DNA from: an uncultured Lachnospiraceae bacterium | GTDB lineage: Bacteria > Bacillota > Clostridia > Lachnospirales > Lachnospiraceae | Length of the DNA: 64,000 nucleotides | Direction of reading: 5' to 3' | Assembly: GCA_900551235.1 (NCBI GenBank) | Contig: URUU01000001.1 | Coordinates: 1-64,000 of the forward strand | Shown here: positions 43,705 through 52,496 of the stretch, in pieces | Position numbering within the stretch: the stretch's first letter is position 1 | How the letters are laid out: every line of letters starts with the position of its first letter | The notes under the pieces: generated by a model | Seen by the model: only the letters and a program-made list of their open reading frames with translations | Database searches by the model: none | What the model was told of the DNA's origin: nothing | Made by a program: the position numbers and the translations under genes

Positions 43705-44357
43705 GTGCCAGAAATCTCCTTTAACCTTTGATAAAACTGCTCATAAAAATCTTTTGCCGAATCGTAAGTTTTTACATAAAAAGTGTTTAAAAGAGCCATA
43801 GAAATTTCTTTCCTGTTTTCGTCTGTCGGATTTTGTTCCAGAAGCTGCTGTACGTTTAGCAAATAGGCATGCCAGATGGAAATATATTTTTCATGTACAG
43901 CAAGATTTGGAGTATCGATCCATTTTTTTACTTTTACTTTCAGACGATCTTTTTTATTACATTCGTATATCTGCAGAAAATAATGAAATCCGTTTTCTTC
44001 GTAAACCCTGCCTAGCGGAAACAGACGGCATATATCAGGTCTTGCAGTGTGGATGCTGCATCGTCCGGATTCATTCAGAAAGAAACAGGCTTCGTTCTCA
44101 CCGTGCATGGCAAGATTAGGCAAAATAATTCCGTCCAGAAGATTCAGTTCAACTCCTTTTGTCAGAAGTTCGCCAAAGGAACAGGAGCACTCTTTTTCAA
44201 GGCGGTAAATATCCAAAGGAGTGAGGACAATGGAATTGCCCATTCCATGGCAGCAAGCGGAGCAGCCTGCACATCCTTTGCAATCCGCTTTCACCATATC
44301 ATTTGGACCATATAGACGTCCGTCTGAAATTTCTTTTAAATCAATGTTACGTTTCAT
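43701..44357 (-). CDS. YkgJ-type cysteine-cluster protein (predicted zinc/iron chelator)
   Basis: This 218-residue soluble protein has a metal-binding pattern of CKGCAGCSACCHGM near residue 30 and CSIHTARPDICRLFPLGR near residue 110, as in the YkgJ family. A metal ligand role is predicted, and the physiological function is unknown. AAGGAG precedes the internal ATG; the longer reading frame has no good site. It heads the dus, CNNM and DUF2284 genes, giving a cluster with three Cys-rich or metal-linked products. Confidence 0.85.
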   Translation of the reverse strand: MKRNIDLKEISDGRLYGPNDMVKADCKGCAGCSACCHGMGNSIVLTPLDIYRLEKECSCSFGELLTKGVELNLLDGIILPNLAMHGENEACFFLNESGRCSIHTARPDICRLFPLGRVYEENGFHYFLQIYECNKKDRLKVKVKKWIDTPNLAVHEKYISIWHAYLLNVQQLLEQNPTDENRKEISMALLNTFYVKTYDSAKDFYEQFYQRLKEISGT

Positions 44358-44441
44358 AATTCTCCTTCCTGTATTGACATCTGTTTCCGATTCTTCTATG
44401 ATAAAGAACAGGAATCTTTTCTTTTTCATTTTTTAGCTGGC

Positions 44442-44465
44442 AGGGTTAAAAGACCTTTTGACCCT
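44442..44465. repeat. Partial copy of the dispersed hairpin element
   Basis: AGGGTTAAAAG and CTTTTGACCCT form an imperfect inverted repeat with almost no loop. Bases 44451-44465 are the exact complement of 21652-21666. The middle of the element seems to be missing. It lies in the divergent gap between the YkgJ-like and DUF3783 genes. Confidence 0.5.
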
Positions 44466-44473
44466 GACAGCAT

Positions 44474-44501
44474 TTGTATTCAAAATTAAGAGTACTATAA
44501 A
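44474..44501 (+). promoter_or_regulatory. Candidate promoter of the DUF3783 gene
   Basis: TTGTAT and TATAAA are separated by 16 bases, about 45 bases upstream of the ATG. The region is AT-rich, so the match is only suggestive. Confidence 0.4.
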
Positions 44502-44545
44502 TTGCGATAATATTCAACAAAAATAAATCAAACAGGAGTAAGTCT

Positions 44546-45139
44546 ATGAATTTCAAACAGGAAACTATTCTATTATACTATCCTAAAAAGCCAAAATATC
44601 TGCCAAAGATCAAATCCATCTTCGTTCAGCTCGGCATTCCGTTTCGCATCCTGGATGCTTCCTGCGCATCCCAGAAGATCGGCTATCTTACCGGCCGCAC
44701 TGGTTACGAAAAAAAGGATTTAAATGAACCATCTGAAAAAATCCCACAGCCCATGATGGTGATGGATCATTTTTCCAGTGTGCGGATGGATGTGCTGTTT
44801 TCGTATCTGAAAAAAGCAGGTATCCCTTCGGTTGATCTGAAAGCAATCGTGACTGACACCAATGCAGACTGGACGTTTTCCGAACTCTATCAGGAGATTG
44901 CCAAAGAACATGCACGTATGCATGCCAGAAAAGCAATCGTCACCCGCATCGAGGAGCCTGATTTCGGATGCGAAGGAAGGACGGACGGAGAGATTGCAAT
45001 GGATCTCGTTTATCTGCGTTATGAGCAGGAAACAGAAGAATTCTGTCTGAAGGCAGCAGACGAAGAGCTTTATGCAAACCACATTGATGAGAACAGTATG
45101 GTCCTTGTCACAGCAGATGGCAAAATTCTTCCGCTGTAA
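44546..45139 (+). CDS. DUF3783 domain protein with conserved C-terminal extension
   Basis: This is a 197-residue soluble protein of unknown function. The middle (MMVMDHFSSVRMDVLFSYLKKAG, then DLKAIVTDTNADWTFSELYQEIAKEH) matches the DUF3783 pattern. The N-terminus (ILLYYPKKPKYLPKI) has a beta-strand-like lead. The last 70 residues (ITRIEEPDFGCEGRTDGE in part, then LKAADEELYANHIDENS and a VLVTADGKILPL end) look like a separate small beta domain. AGGAGTAAGTCT precedes the ATG. It ends at a terminator whose 3' arm overlaps the start of the deacetylase gene. Confidence 0.75.
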   Translation: MNFKQETILLYYPKKPKYLPKIKSIFVQLGIPFRILDASCASQKIGYLTGRTGYEKKDLNEPSEKIPQPMMVMDHFSSVRMDVLFSYLKKAGIPSVDLKAIVTDTNADWTFSELYQEIAKEHARMHARKAIVTRIEEPDFGCEGRTDGEIAMDLVYLRYEQETEEFCLKAADEELYANHIDENSMVLVTADGKILPL

Positions 45140-45155
45140 ACACAGAAGCTAACAT

Positions 45156-45220
45156 AAAACCCTGGCATATATCTGGTTTTTTCTTCATATAAATAACCAA
45201 TTTCATGTCAGGGGTTTTTT
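45156..45220 (+). terminator. Terminator whose 3' arm contains the deacetylase gene's ribosome binding site
   Basis: AAAACCCTGGCAT (45156-45168) pairs with ATGTCAGGGGTTTT (45205-45218) over 13 bp with one bulged base, extended by TGGTT/AACCA in the loop. The T-run TTTTTT follows directly. The AGGGG inside the 3' arm is also the only ribosome binding site candidate for the ATG at 45221. Confidence 0.6.
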
Positions 45221-46039
45221 ATGTCTGTTTTTCCGTTCAAAAAAGCAGCTGTCACGCTTTTGCTTCTGACAGCCGCCTACTTTTCCGGATCCGGAATCCA
45301 TTATCTGTTTTCACAGCCGACCGAGGCACTTCCTGCCTCGTCTTCTGCGGAAAGCAACTGGGGACTCAGTTTTCAGGAGGACGGCGTGCGGCCTGTCGGT
45401 AATGCTGCACCGTCTGAGCTTGCAAAGTATCAGGCAGCCTATGCAGATGAAACAGATGAAAAAGTTATTTACCTCACCTTTGATGCCGGATACGAAAACG
45501 GCAATCTGCCTGCTATCCTGGATTCCCTGAAAAAACATCAGGCGGTCGGCACCTTCTTTGTTGTCGGCAATTTTCTGGAGACCAGCCCGGAACTTACCAG
45601 ACGTATGTCAGAAGAAGGTCATATTGTTGGCAATCACACCTACCACCATCCGGATATGTCCAAAATCTCCACAAAAGAATCTTTCGAAAAAGAACTAAAA
45701 GATGTTGAGACGCTCTTTCGGTCGATCACCGGAAGCGAAATGGCGCACTACTACCGCCCGCCGCAGGGAAAATACAGCACCTCCAACCTTGAGATGGCAA
45801 AAGACCTTGGCTATAAAACCTTTTTCTGGAGTCTCGCCTATGTGGACTGGATCCAGGATGAACAGCCGACAAAAGAGCAGGCATTTTCCAAACTTTTGAC
45901 TCGCATCCATCCTGGAGCTGTGGTCCTTCTGCACAGCACTTCTTCTACCAATGCGGCGATCCTTGACGAACTTCTGACAAAATGGGAGGAAATGGGATAT
46001 CATTTCGCCCCGTTATCTGAACTTGCCGACAAACTGTAA
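45221..46039 (+). CDS. Polysaccharide deacetylase, PdaA-like
   Basis: This is a 272-residue exported or membrane-anchored protein. A signal or anchor (residues 8-28) precedes a NodB-homology domain. The metal motif is YLTFDAGYENG (in place of TFDDG) and HTYHHPDM, with YRPPQGKYS and the final HSTSSTNAAILDE. The TFDAGYENG variant and order are typical of PdaA, which makes muramic delta-lactam in the spore cortex by deacetylating N-acetylmuramic acid. That activity is inference here. No other in-frame ATG is near, so the start is fixed even though its binding site sits in a terminator stem. Confidence 0.88.
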   Translation: MSVFPFKKAAVTLLLLTAAYFSGSGIHYLFSQPTEALPASSSAESNWGLSFQEDGVRPVGNAAPSELAKYQAAYADETDEKVIYLTFDAGYENGNLPAILDSLKKHQAVGTFFVVGNFLETSPELTRRMSEEGHIVGNHTYHHPDMSKISTKESFEKELKDVETLFRSITGSEMAHYYRPPQGKYSTSNLEMAKDLGYKTFFWSLAYVDWIQDEQPTKEQAFSKLLTRIHPGAVVLLHSTSSTNAAILDELLTKWEEMGYHFAPLSELADKL

Positions 46040-46136
46040 ATTAACTGTGAGATAACTCCCATCTGATATCCTCTCCGGCAGATTGCAGAGGTGCAAAGAA
46101 AAATATGTACAGCGATGTATGACGCGCAACTTGCAG

Positions 46137-46159
46137 CAAGAATGCCGGAGGCATTCTTG
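46137..46159 (-). terminator. Hairpin after queA
   Basis: CAAGAATGCC and GGCATTCTTG form a perfect 10-bp stem with a GGA/TCC loop just past the queA stop. No T-tract follows on the minus strand, so termination is uncertain. A further arm pair, CTCCGGCA (46072-46079) with TGCCGGAG (46143-46150), could form an alternative fold. Confidence 0.4.
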
Positions 46160-46163
46160 AACT

Positions 46164-47189
46164 CTACATAATGAACATCGCATCCCCGAAAGAGAAGAAG
46201 CGATAACGCTCTTTTACTGCTTCCTCATAGGCAGCCATGATCTTATCTTTTCCGGCCAGTGCAGAGACCAGCATCATCAGTGTGGATTCCGGAAGGTGGA
46301 AGTTTGTGATCAGACGGTCGATCATTTTAAACTGGTAACCAGGATAAATAAAGATTTCCGTCCATCCGCTTCCTGCTTTTAAAATACCGCTTTCATCGGT
46401 TGCAGACTCCAGCGTACGGCAGCTTGTCGTTCCGACTGCCACAATCTTCCCGCCTTCTTTTTTCACACGGTTGATCAGCTCCGCCTGCTCCGGCTCCACA
46501 ATGTAAAACTCCGAGTGCATGTGGTGATCTGTCACATCTTCTACCTTGACCGGACGGAAGGTTCCAAGTCCGACATGTAAAGTCACATGTGCAATGTGAA
46601 CGCCTTTCTTTTTGATTTCTTCCAGCAGTTCCGGTGTAAAATGCAGTCCGGCTGTCGGTGCTGCGGCAGATCCATCGTGCTTTGCATACACCGTCTGATA
46701 ACGGTTTTTGTCCTTGAGCTGGTGATGGATGTACGGCGGCAGCGGCATCTGTCCCAGTTTATCCAGGATTTCTTCAAAAATCCCCTCATACTCAAAACGG
46801 ATCAGACGGTTTCCTTCGTCAACCACATCGATCACCTCACCGATCAGAAGCCCTTCGCCAAAACTGATTCTTGCACCGACACGGCATTTCTTCCCCGGTT
46901 TTACCAGCGTCTCCCAGACATTATGCTCTCTTCTTTTCAGAAGCAGTACTTCAATCTTTGCATCCGTTCCGATCTTGCTTCCATAGAGTCTTGCCGGGAT
47001 TACTTTCGTATTGTTGACTACCAGACAGTCTCCCGGGTTCAGATATTCAATGATATCACGGAAAACGCGATGCTGTGTCTTTCCGCTTTCTCTGTCAAGT
47101 ACCAGCAGTCTGGAAGAGGAACGGTCTTCCAGTGGATCCTGTGCGATCAGTTCCTGCGGCAGATCAAAATAAAAATCCGATGTTTTCAT
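46164..47189 (-). CDS. queA: S-adenosylmethionine:tRNA ribosyltransferase-isomerase
   Basis: QueA transfers and rearranges the ribosyl moiety of SAM onto preQ1 in tRNA, the penultimate step to queuosine. The 341-residue protein has the family N-terminus DFYFDLPQELIAQDPLEDRSSSRLL, the GSAAAPTAGLHFT block, HVTLHVGLGTFRPV, and ATDESG with FHLPESTLMMLVSALAG. The second ATG of the open frame has AAGGAG at 7 bases and is chosen. Tgt and other queuosine genes are not adjacent. It ends the pheST operon. Confidence 0.96.
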   Translation of the reverse strand: MKTSDFYFDLPQELIAQDPLEDRSSSRLLVLDRESGKTQHRVFRDIIEYLNPGDCLVVNNTKVIPARLYGSKIGTDAKIEVLLLKRREHNVWETLVKPGKKCRVGARISFGEGLLIGEVIDVVDEGNRLIRFEYEGIFEEILDKLGQMPLPPYIHHQLKDKNRYQTVYAKHDGSAAAPTAGLHFTPELLEEIKKKGVHIAHVTLHVGLGTFRPVKVEDVTDHHMHSEFYIVEPEQAELINRVKKEGGKIVAVGTTSCRTLESATDESGILKAGSGWTEIFIYPGYQFKMIDRLITNFHLPESTLMMLVSALAGKDKIMAAYEEAVKERYRFFSFGDAMFIM

Positions 47190-47200
47190 ATACATGCTCC

Positions 47201-47815
47201 TTAATAATAAATATGATTTTCTTCAACTAAAACCGGCTTCTCGCCTCTGTTACAGGTTACGATCGACACGGCACAGTTTTTTGATACGCCGCCATGCCAG
47301 TAATCTTCCCGGCTGCTTTCTCTTATGCTGTTGAGCAGTCCGCGAAGTGCACAACCATGCGTCGATATCAGGATTGTCTTATCTTGAAGTTCTTTTCGAC
47401 TGCAGATATCTTCCATAAAATCCCGGGTACGCTTTTCCACATCATCCAGGCTTTCCCCGCCCGGTGCTGCCACATAATCCTGCGGGGCATGGAAGAAGTT
47501 TTCAATCCACTGCTGCGGCACCTGCCGGTTTTCTTCTGTATAACAGCAGCCCTCATAGATTCCAAAGCTGATCTCGATCAGACGCTCATCCTCTATGATC
47601 GGAACCTCTCTTCCGGCAAGGACACACTGTGCCGTGTGTTTTGCACGGATCAGTGGACTGGTAAAAGCCATGGCAAACGGCACATCACGAAGTGCCTTTC
47701 CGGTCAACTCTGCCAGATGGATCCCGTTTTCATTTAAATCAACGTCAGAACGCCCCTGGAGGCACTTACGTGCATTCCAGGGGGTCTGACCATGACGTAT
47801 GATATACATTTTCAT
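47201..47815 (-). CDS. Histidine phosphatase family protein (phosphoglycerate mutase-like)
   Basis: This is a 204-residue cytosolic phosphatase or mutase. The catalytic His is in YIIRHGQTPWN, with the acid Glu in ISFGIYEG and the second His in LISTHGCALRG. The substrate is not determined by the sequence; members act on many phosphoesters. GGAGAAAAGAC precedes the ATG. It lies between pheT and queA. Confidence 0.92.
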   Translation of the reverse strand: MKMYIIRHGQTPWNARKCLQGRSDVDLNENGIHLAELTGKALRDVPFAMAFTSPLIRAKHTAQCVLAGREVPIIEDERLIEISFGIYEGCCYTEENRQVPQQWIENFFHAPQDYVAAPGGESLDDVEKRTRDFMEDICSRKELQDKTILISTHGCALRGLLNSIRESSREDYWHGGVSKNCAVSIVTCNRGEKPVLVEENHIYY

Positions 47816-47829
47816 GTCTTTTCTCCAGA

Positions 47830-50247
47830 TTACTGACGAAGCTCGATACCCATGCTTTCCAGCCCGTTGAGGATCTTCTTCATCACAGTAGTGATCTCTG
47901 TTTCTTCCATGGTCTTGTCTTTTGCACGGAATACCACAGAATAAGCCATAGATTTATAACCTTCTTTGATTTGAGCTCCTTCGTAGATATCAAACAGCTT
48001 GAAGCTTTCCAGATGTTTGCCTCCACGCTGAACGATCATTTCTTCGATTTCACCGGCAAGTATGTGTTTTGGAACCACCATACTGAGGTCACGTGTCACA
48101 GCCGGGAATTTCGGAATACCTTCATATTTGCGGTCGAAAGAAGCTTTCTCCACGATCTTCGGCATATCCAGAACGGCAACATATGCCTTTTCTCCGATCC
48201 CGTAATTATCCAGAACCTGTGGATGAACTTCACCTAAGAATCCGATCACTTCTCCGTCATAGAGGATATTTGCCTGTCTGCCCGGATGCAGGGAAGCATG
48301 GCCTGCATTTGGATCGTACTGTGCTCTCTTGTGCATGCCTGCTTTTTCCAGGAACTCTTCTACGACACCTTTCATAACAAAGAAATCTCCGCTGCCGTAC
48401 ATACCAAGTGTGAACTGCATACGCTCATCCGGAAGCTCGGTAAGCGGCAGTGTTTTTGGCAGATAAATGTTTGCCAGTTCATAGAGACGGACATCTTTAT
48501 TTCTGTGGCTGTAGTTATAGCCTAAAGAAGCGAGCATACCATTTAAGGAAGTCGTTCTCATGATGCTGAAATCATCGCCGAGCGGATTGGAGATTTTGAT
48601 GGCCTGACGCAGTACAGAATCTTCCGGGATCAGCAGCTTGTCGAATACCTTCGGGCTTTCGAAAGAGTAATTCATGCCCTGGGAGAATCCACAGAATTCT
48701 GCGATATCTTTTGCAACATTTTCTACTCTGTGATGGAACTGAAGTTTACCTGTAGTAGCTTCTCCTTTTGGCAGCGTCGTCGGGATATTGTCATATCCAT
48801 AGAAACGTGCCACTTCTTCTGCGATATCTGCGGTGCGGAAAATGTCATGACGGAAGGTCGGTGCAACGATTTCATTGCTCTCTTCGTCATAGGCAAGTTC
48901 TACATTTGCGAGATAATCCAGCATCTGCTCGCTGGACAGATTGGTTCCAAGCAGTGCATTGATGCGTTCCGGCTCAAATTTCACGTGAACCGGCTCTTTG
49001 CGTTTGGAGTATACATCTGCCATGCCGCCGACTACTTCACCGGCACCCAGTTCCTCGATCAGCTGGCATGCACGGTCGATCGCTGCCTTTGCATTGTTCG
49101 GATCCAGACCTTTTTCGAACTTGCCGGAAGCATCGGTTCTAAGACCGATCCTCTTGGCAGAAAGACGGATATTGGTGCCGTCAAAGCATGCAGCCTCAAA
49201 CATCATCGTCTTTACATTGTCAGTGATCATGGAGTTCTCACCACCCATGATACCTGCAATACCAACTGCCTTTTCACCATCACAGATCATCAGGACTGAA
49301 TCATCCAGCGTACGTTCCTGACCGTCCAGTGTGGTAAATTTTTCGCCGTTTTCGGCTCTGCGGACCACGATCTTATGGCCTGCAAGTGTGTCATAATCAT
49401 AGGCATGCATCGGCTGACCGTATTCTTCCATTACATAGTTTGTGATATCGACAATGTTATTGATCGGACGGATTCCGTTTGATGCCAGTCTTCTCTGCAT
49501 CCATTTCGGTGACGGAGCGATTTTGATATTTTTTACGACACGTGCACAGTATCTTGGGCAGAGATCTTTGTCTGCCACTTCAACGGTCACATAATCGTTT
49601 GCATCTTCATCATTTCCGGTCTTTTTTACAACAGGAGGCACAAATTCTTTCCCGAAAGTTGCTGCCACTTCTCTTGCGATACCGATCACGCTGTAGCAGT
49701 CTACACGGTTGGAGGTGATCTCATATTCAAATACAATGTCATCCAGACCCAGTGCTTTGATGACACTTTCGCCTGTCACTGCATCTTCCGGAAAGATATA
49801 AATGCCGTATTCCGGTGCTTCCGGATACATATCTCTGGTAGAACCAAGTTCTTCAATGGAGCACATCATACCATCTGACTCAATGCCGCGCAGTTTTCCT
49901 TTTTTGATCTTGATACCGCCCGGTGTCTTTTTGCCGTCATGTCCGCCTGCAACGCGTCCGCCGTCTAAAACAACCGGAACCTTGTCTCCTTCTTTTACAT
50001 TCGGAGCACCGGTCACGATCTGGATCGTCTTTTCTCCTATGTTGACCTGGCAGATGATCAGTTTATCTGCATCCGGATGTTTTTCAATCTTCTCGATCTG
50101 ACCGATAACGATCTTGTCCAGATCTGCATCCAGTCGCTCAAATCCTTCTACTTTTGTTCCGGATAATGTCATGGCATCTGTGTACTTCTGTGCCGTAACA
50201 TCAAGTTCCGGAACATATGCTTTAATCCAAGATAATGATGTATTCAT
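47830..50247 (-). CDS. pheT: Phenylalanyl-tRNA synthetase beta subunit
   Basis: PheT forms the alpha2-beta2 enzyme that charges tRNA-Phe and edits tyrosine. It has 805 residues. Domain order is as expected: an N-terminal OB/EMAP tRNA-binding domain (residues about 40-150), the B3/B4 editing region (YEITSNRVDCYSVIGIARE), the B5 region, the catalytic-like core and the FDX-ACB domain at the C-terminus (FPAVTRDLSMVVPKHI). A strong GGAAAGGA site precedes the ATG. The leader T-box upstream of pheS regulates the pair. Confidence 0.97.
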   Translation of the reverse strand: MNTSLSWIKAYVPELDVTAQKYTDAMTLSGTKVEGFERLDADLDKIVIGQIEKIEKHPDADKLIICQVNIGEKTIQIVTGAPNVKEGDKVPVVLDGGRVAGGHDGKKTPGGIKIKKGKLRGIESDGMMCSIEELGSTRDMYPEAPEYGIYIFPEDAVTGESVIKALGLDDIVFEYEITSNRVDCYSVIGIAREVAATFGKEFVPPVVKKTGNDEDANDYVTVEVADKDLCPRYCARVVKNIKIAPSPKWMQRRLASNGIRPINNIVDITNYVMEEYGQPMHAYDYDTLAGHKIVVRRAENGEKFTTLDGQERTLDDSVLMICDGEKAVGIAGIMGGENSMITDNVKTMMFEAACFDGTNIRLSAKRIGLRTDASGKFEKGLDPNNAKAAIDRACQLIEELGAGEVVGGMADVYSKRKEPVHVKFEPERINALLGTNLSSEQMLDYLANVELAYDEESNEIVAPTFRHDIFRTADIAEEVARFYGYDNIPTTLPKGEATTGKLQFHHRVENVAKDIAEFCGFSQGMNYSFESPKVFDKLLIPEDSVLRQAIKISNPLGDDFSIMRTTSLNGMLASLGYNYSHRNKDVRLYELANIYLPKTLPLTELPDERMQFTLGMYGSGDFFVMKGVVEEFLEKAGMHKRAQYDPNAGHASLHPGRQANILYDGEVIGFLGEVHPQVLDNYGIGEKAYVAVLDMPKIVEKASFDRKYEGIPKFPAVTRDLSMVVPKHILAGEIEEMIVQRGGKHLESFKLFDIYEGAQIKEGYKSMAYSVVFRAKDKTMEETEITTVMKKILNGLESMGIELRQ

Positions 50248-50303
50248 GGTTATATTTCCTTTCCTGTACTTTCCGTTGATTTTCTGTTTCGCATCCGCCT
50301 GTT

Positions 50304-51341
50304 TTAGAACTGTTTCAGGAAACGGATATCATTTTTATATAATTCACGCATATCATCGATTTCGTATTTCAGAAGTGCAATACGTTCAAGTCCGACACCA
50401 AATGCAAACCCGGTGTATTCTTCCGGATCAATGCCGCACATCTCAAATACATGCGGATGAACCATACCGCAGCCAAGGATCTCGATCCATCCGGATCCTT
50501 TACAGAAACGGCAGGAATGACCTTCAATCTCACCGCTGCCGCCGCATTTGAAGCAGCTTACATCCACTTCTGCACTCGGCTCTGTGAACGGGAAATGATG
50601 CGGACGGAATTTTGTCCTGGTCTCCGGCCCAAACAACTGTTTTGCGAACTCTTCCAGCGTACCTTTCAGGTCTGAAAATGTAATGTTTTTATCTACGACC
50701 AGACCTTCGATCTGATGGAAGGACGGGGAATGAGTTGCATCCACTTCGTCAGAACGGAATACACGTCCCGGTGCGATCATACGGATCGGCAGTTTCCCCT
50801 GCTCCATGATACGTGCCTGTACCGGAGAAGTCTGGGTACGGAGTACGATATCTTTATTGATATAAAATGTATCCTGTTCATCTTTTGCCGGATGGTTTGC
50901 CGGAATGTTCAGTTTCTCAAAGTTGTACAGATCATACTCGATCTCCGGTCCTTCTACGACTTCATATCCCATACCGATAAAGATACGCTCTACCTCTTCC
51001 AGAGCGATCGTATTCGGATGACGGTGTCCGACGTTGATCTTCTTTGCCGGAAGTGTTACATCGATGACTTCCTCTTTCATCTTTTCTTCGCGTGCTTTTT
51101 CTTCCAGTTTTTTCTTTGTTTCTTCTAAAAACTTCTCGATTGCCTCTCTTGTCTCATTGACCATCTGGCCGACTAATGGACGCTCTTTCGGATCTACGTT
51201 TTTCATTCCTTTTAATACAGCAGTCAGTTCACCCTTCTTACCAAGAAAAGAAACCCTTACCTCATTCAGTTTATCAAGTCTGTTTGACTCGCGTATCTGT
51301 TTCAGTGCTTCCTCCCGGATTGCCTGCAGTTTGTCTTTCAT
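50304..51341 (-). CDS. pheS: Phenylalanyl-tRNA synthetase alpha subunit
   Basis: PheS carries the class II catalytic site of the enzyme. The 345-residue protein has an N-terminal coiled coil, motif 2-like VFRSDEVDATHSPSFHQIEGLVVD and the motif 3 GFAFGVGLERIALLKYEIDDMR. Four cysteines in CFKCGGSGEIEGHSCRFC form a zinc-ribbon-like insert not present in all PheS. AAGGAGAATGAGAC precedes the ATG. It follows the Phe T-box directly. Confidence 0.97.
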   Translation of the reverse strand: MKDKLQAIREEALKQIRESNRLDKLNEVRVSFLGKKGELTAVLKGMKNVDPKERPLVGQMVNETREAIEKFLEETKKKLEEKAREEKMKEEVIDVTLPAKKINVGHRHPNTIALEEVERIFIGMGYEVVEGPEIEYDLYNFEKLNIPANHPAKDEQDTFYINKDIVLRTQTSPVQARIMEQGKLPIRMIAPGRVFRSDEVDATHSPSFHQIEGLVVDKNITFSDLKGTLEEFAKQLFGPETRTKFRPHHFPFTEPSAEVDVSCFKCGGSGEIEGHSCRFCKGSGWIEILGCGMVHPHVFEMCGIDPEEYTGFAFGVGLERIALLKYEIDDMRELYKNDIRFLKQF

Positions 51342-51367
51342 GTCTCATTCTCCTTGTAAATTAAAAT

Positions 51368-51616
51368 AAAAAAGCTCCATCCCAAAATAGGGACGAAGCG
51401 ATCTTTCCGTGGTACCACCCTGATTTCTGTCATCTGACAGACACTCAAACTGTTTAACGCACAGGTACGTCGCTCCCTACTTTCTTCAGGAACGCAGCTC
51501 CAGTGTGAAATTCATCTCTCTGCCTGTACCGTGGAAGATTTTCAGCCGATGATCCTCCCTCTCTGTCGGGAAACAGGAAACTACTTTGCACTTTCAAAGC
51601 CTTTCGCATTTCAATC
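51368..51616 (-). promoter_or_regulatory. T-box riboswitch leader, tRNA-Phe specific (pheST)
   Basis: The minus strand carries the T-box core GGGTGGTACCACGG (51407-51420), which pairs with the tRNA acceptor end. A terminator stem lies between GCTTCGTCCC (51390-51399) and GGGATGGAGC (51374-51383), followed by TTTTTT. In the specifier region GAATTTCACACTGGAGC, UUC (51507-51509) is followed by A, giving a Phe codon. The leader is expected to read through when tRNA-Phe is uncharged. The 5' end is inferred from the promoter. Confidence 0.9.
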
Positions 51617-51622
51617 AAAATC

Positions 51623-51650
51623 ATTATAACATCAATTTTTAAAATTACAA
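51623..51650 (-). promoter_or_regulatory. Promoter of the pheST T-box leader
   Basis: TTGTAA and TATAAT are separated by 16 bases. The -35 overlaps the stop codon of the yihY gene, leaving a compact junction. Confidence 0.6.
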
Positions 51651-52496
51651 CCCTTTTTCAATCGCATCTTTTGAAAACTTTTCCGGCTGTTCAAGATAAC
51701 AGTTGATCTCTGCACCCATAAACAGCAGCCACATACAAAAATATAACCACAACATGACCATGGCAACAGTGGTAAGGCTTCCATATATTGCGGACATTCC
51801 TTTCGAATAATCGATGTAGATCGAAAATCCATAGGAAAAAACAGACCATGCGAAGGCAGTTGCCACAGCCCCTGGAATCTGCGAAAAGAAATCCTGTTTT
51901 TTATAAGGAAGCAAAGAGTACATAGCGCAAAATATCATACAGAGGAGAAGAATCGTACCGATAGTTCGCACACTGATGATCAGCCAGGATATGGCACGCA
52001 GCCACGGCAGATAATGCAGCAGATAATCATGCAGCAGATTACCAAATACAAACAGACCCATGGCAAGAATCAGGGATATGAGCAGTAAAATAATATAAAG
52101 AGCTGCACGAAATCTTGCCTGAAAATAATTCTTTTTGATGCGGGTATCATATATTTTATTCAGACCATTTGAAATAGACATCATTGCTTTGCTGCATGCC
52201 CAGACAGCTGTGATCACTGTTCCTGAAAGCAGGGCGGTTGATTTGGTATATACTGAGCCAACCAGTGCAGACAGGTATGAATGAAAACCTTCCGGAAAGA
52301 TCCCGCGAAGCAGCGTCATAACATCTTCTTTTTTCATAGGTGTATATTGAAGCAGAATAAGCAGAAGCATTACAAAAGGAATGAATCCCATGATAATAAA
52401 AAACGCAGACTGTGCCGAATATGCATCTACCCGGTCTTCAGAAGCCTTATCATTAAATCTAAGAAGCCAGCGAATCAATTGTATTACGTATCGCAT
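51645..52496 (-). CDS. YihY/BrkB family membrane protein
   Basis: This 283-residue protein has about six predicted helices and the YihY family pattern: AYSAQSAFFIIMGFIPFVMLL at the start, SNGLNKIYDT in the middle, and YGSLTTVAMVMLWLYFCMWLLFMGAEIN near the end. It was once called ribonuclease BN in error. Its function is unknown. Its start overlaps the SpoIID-like gene by 13 bases, and a GGAG lies 10 bases before the ATG. Confidence 0.9.
   Translation of the reverse strand: MRYVIQLIRWLLRFNDKASEDRVDAYSAQSAFFIIMGFIPFVMLLLILLQYTPMKKEDVMTLLRGIFPEGFHSYLSALVGSVYTKSTALLSGTVITAVWACSKAMMSISNGLNKIYDTRIKKNYFQARFRAALYIILLLISLILAMGLFVFGNLLHDYLLHYLPWLRAISWLIISVRTIGTILLLCMIFCAMYSLLPYKKQDFFSQIPGAVATAFAWSVFSYGFSIYIDYSKGMSAIYGSLTTVAMVMLWLYFCMWLLFMGAEINCYLEQPEKFSKDAIEKGL

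Noticed and set aside
45205..45402. An alternative start at 45205 in another frame ahead of the deacetylase
   Set aside because: It leads to a short frame without domains, while the frame from 45221 encodes a full deacetylase.
51368..51616. Possible tRNA-like structure upstream of pheS
   Set aside because: The conserved GGTACCACC word belongs to the T-box core, and no cloverleaf can be drawn.
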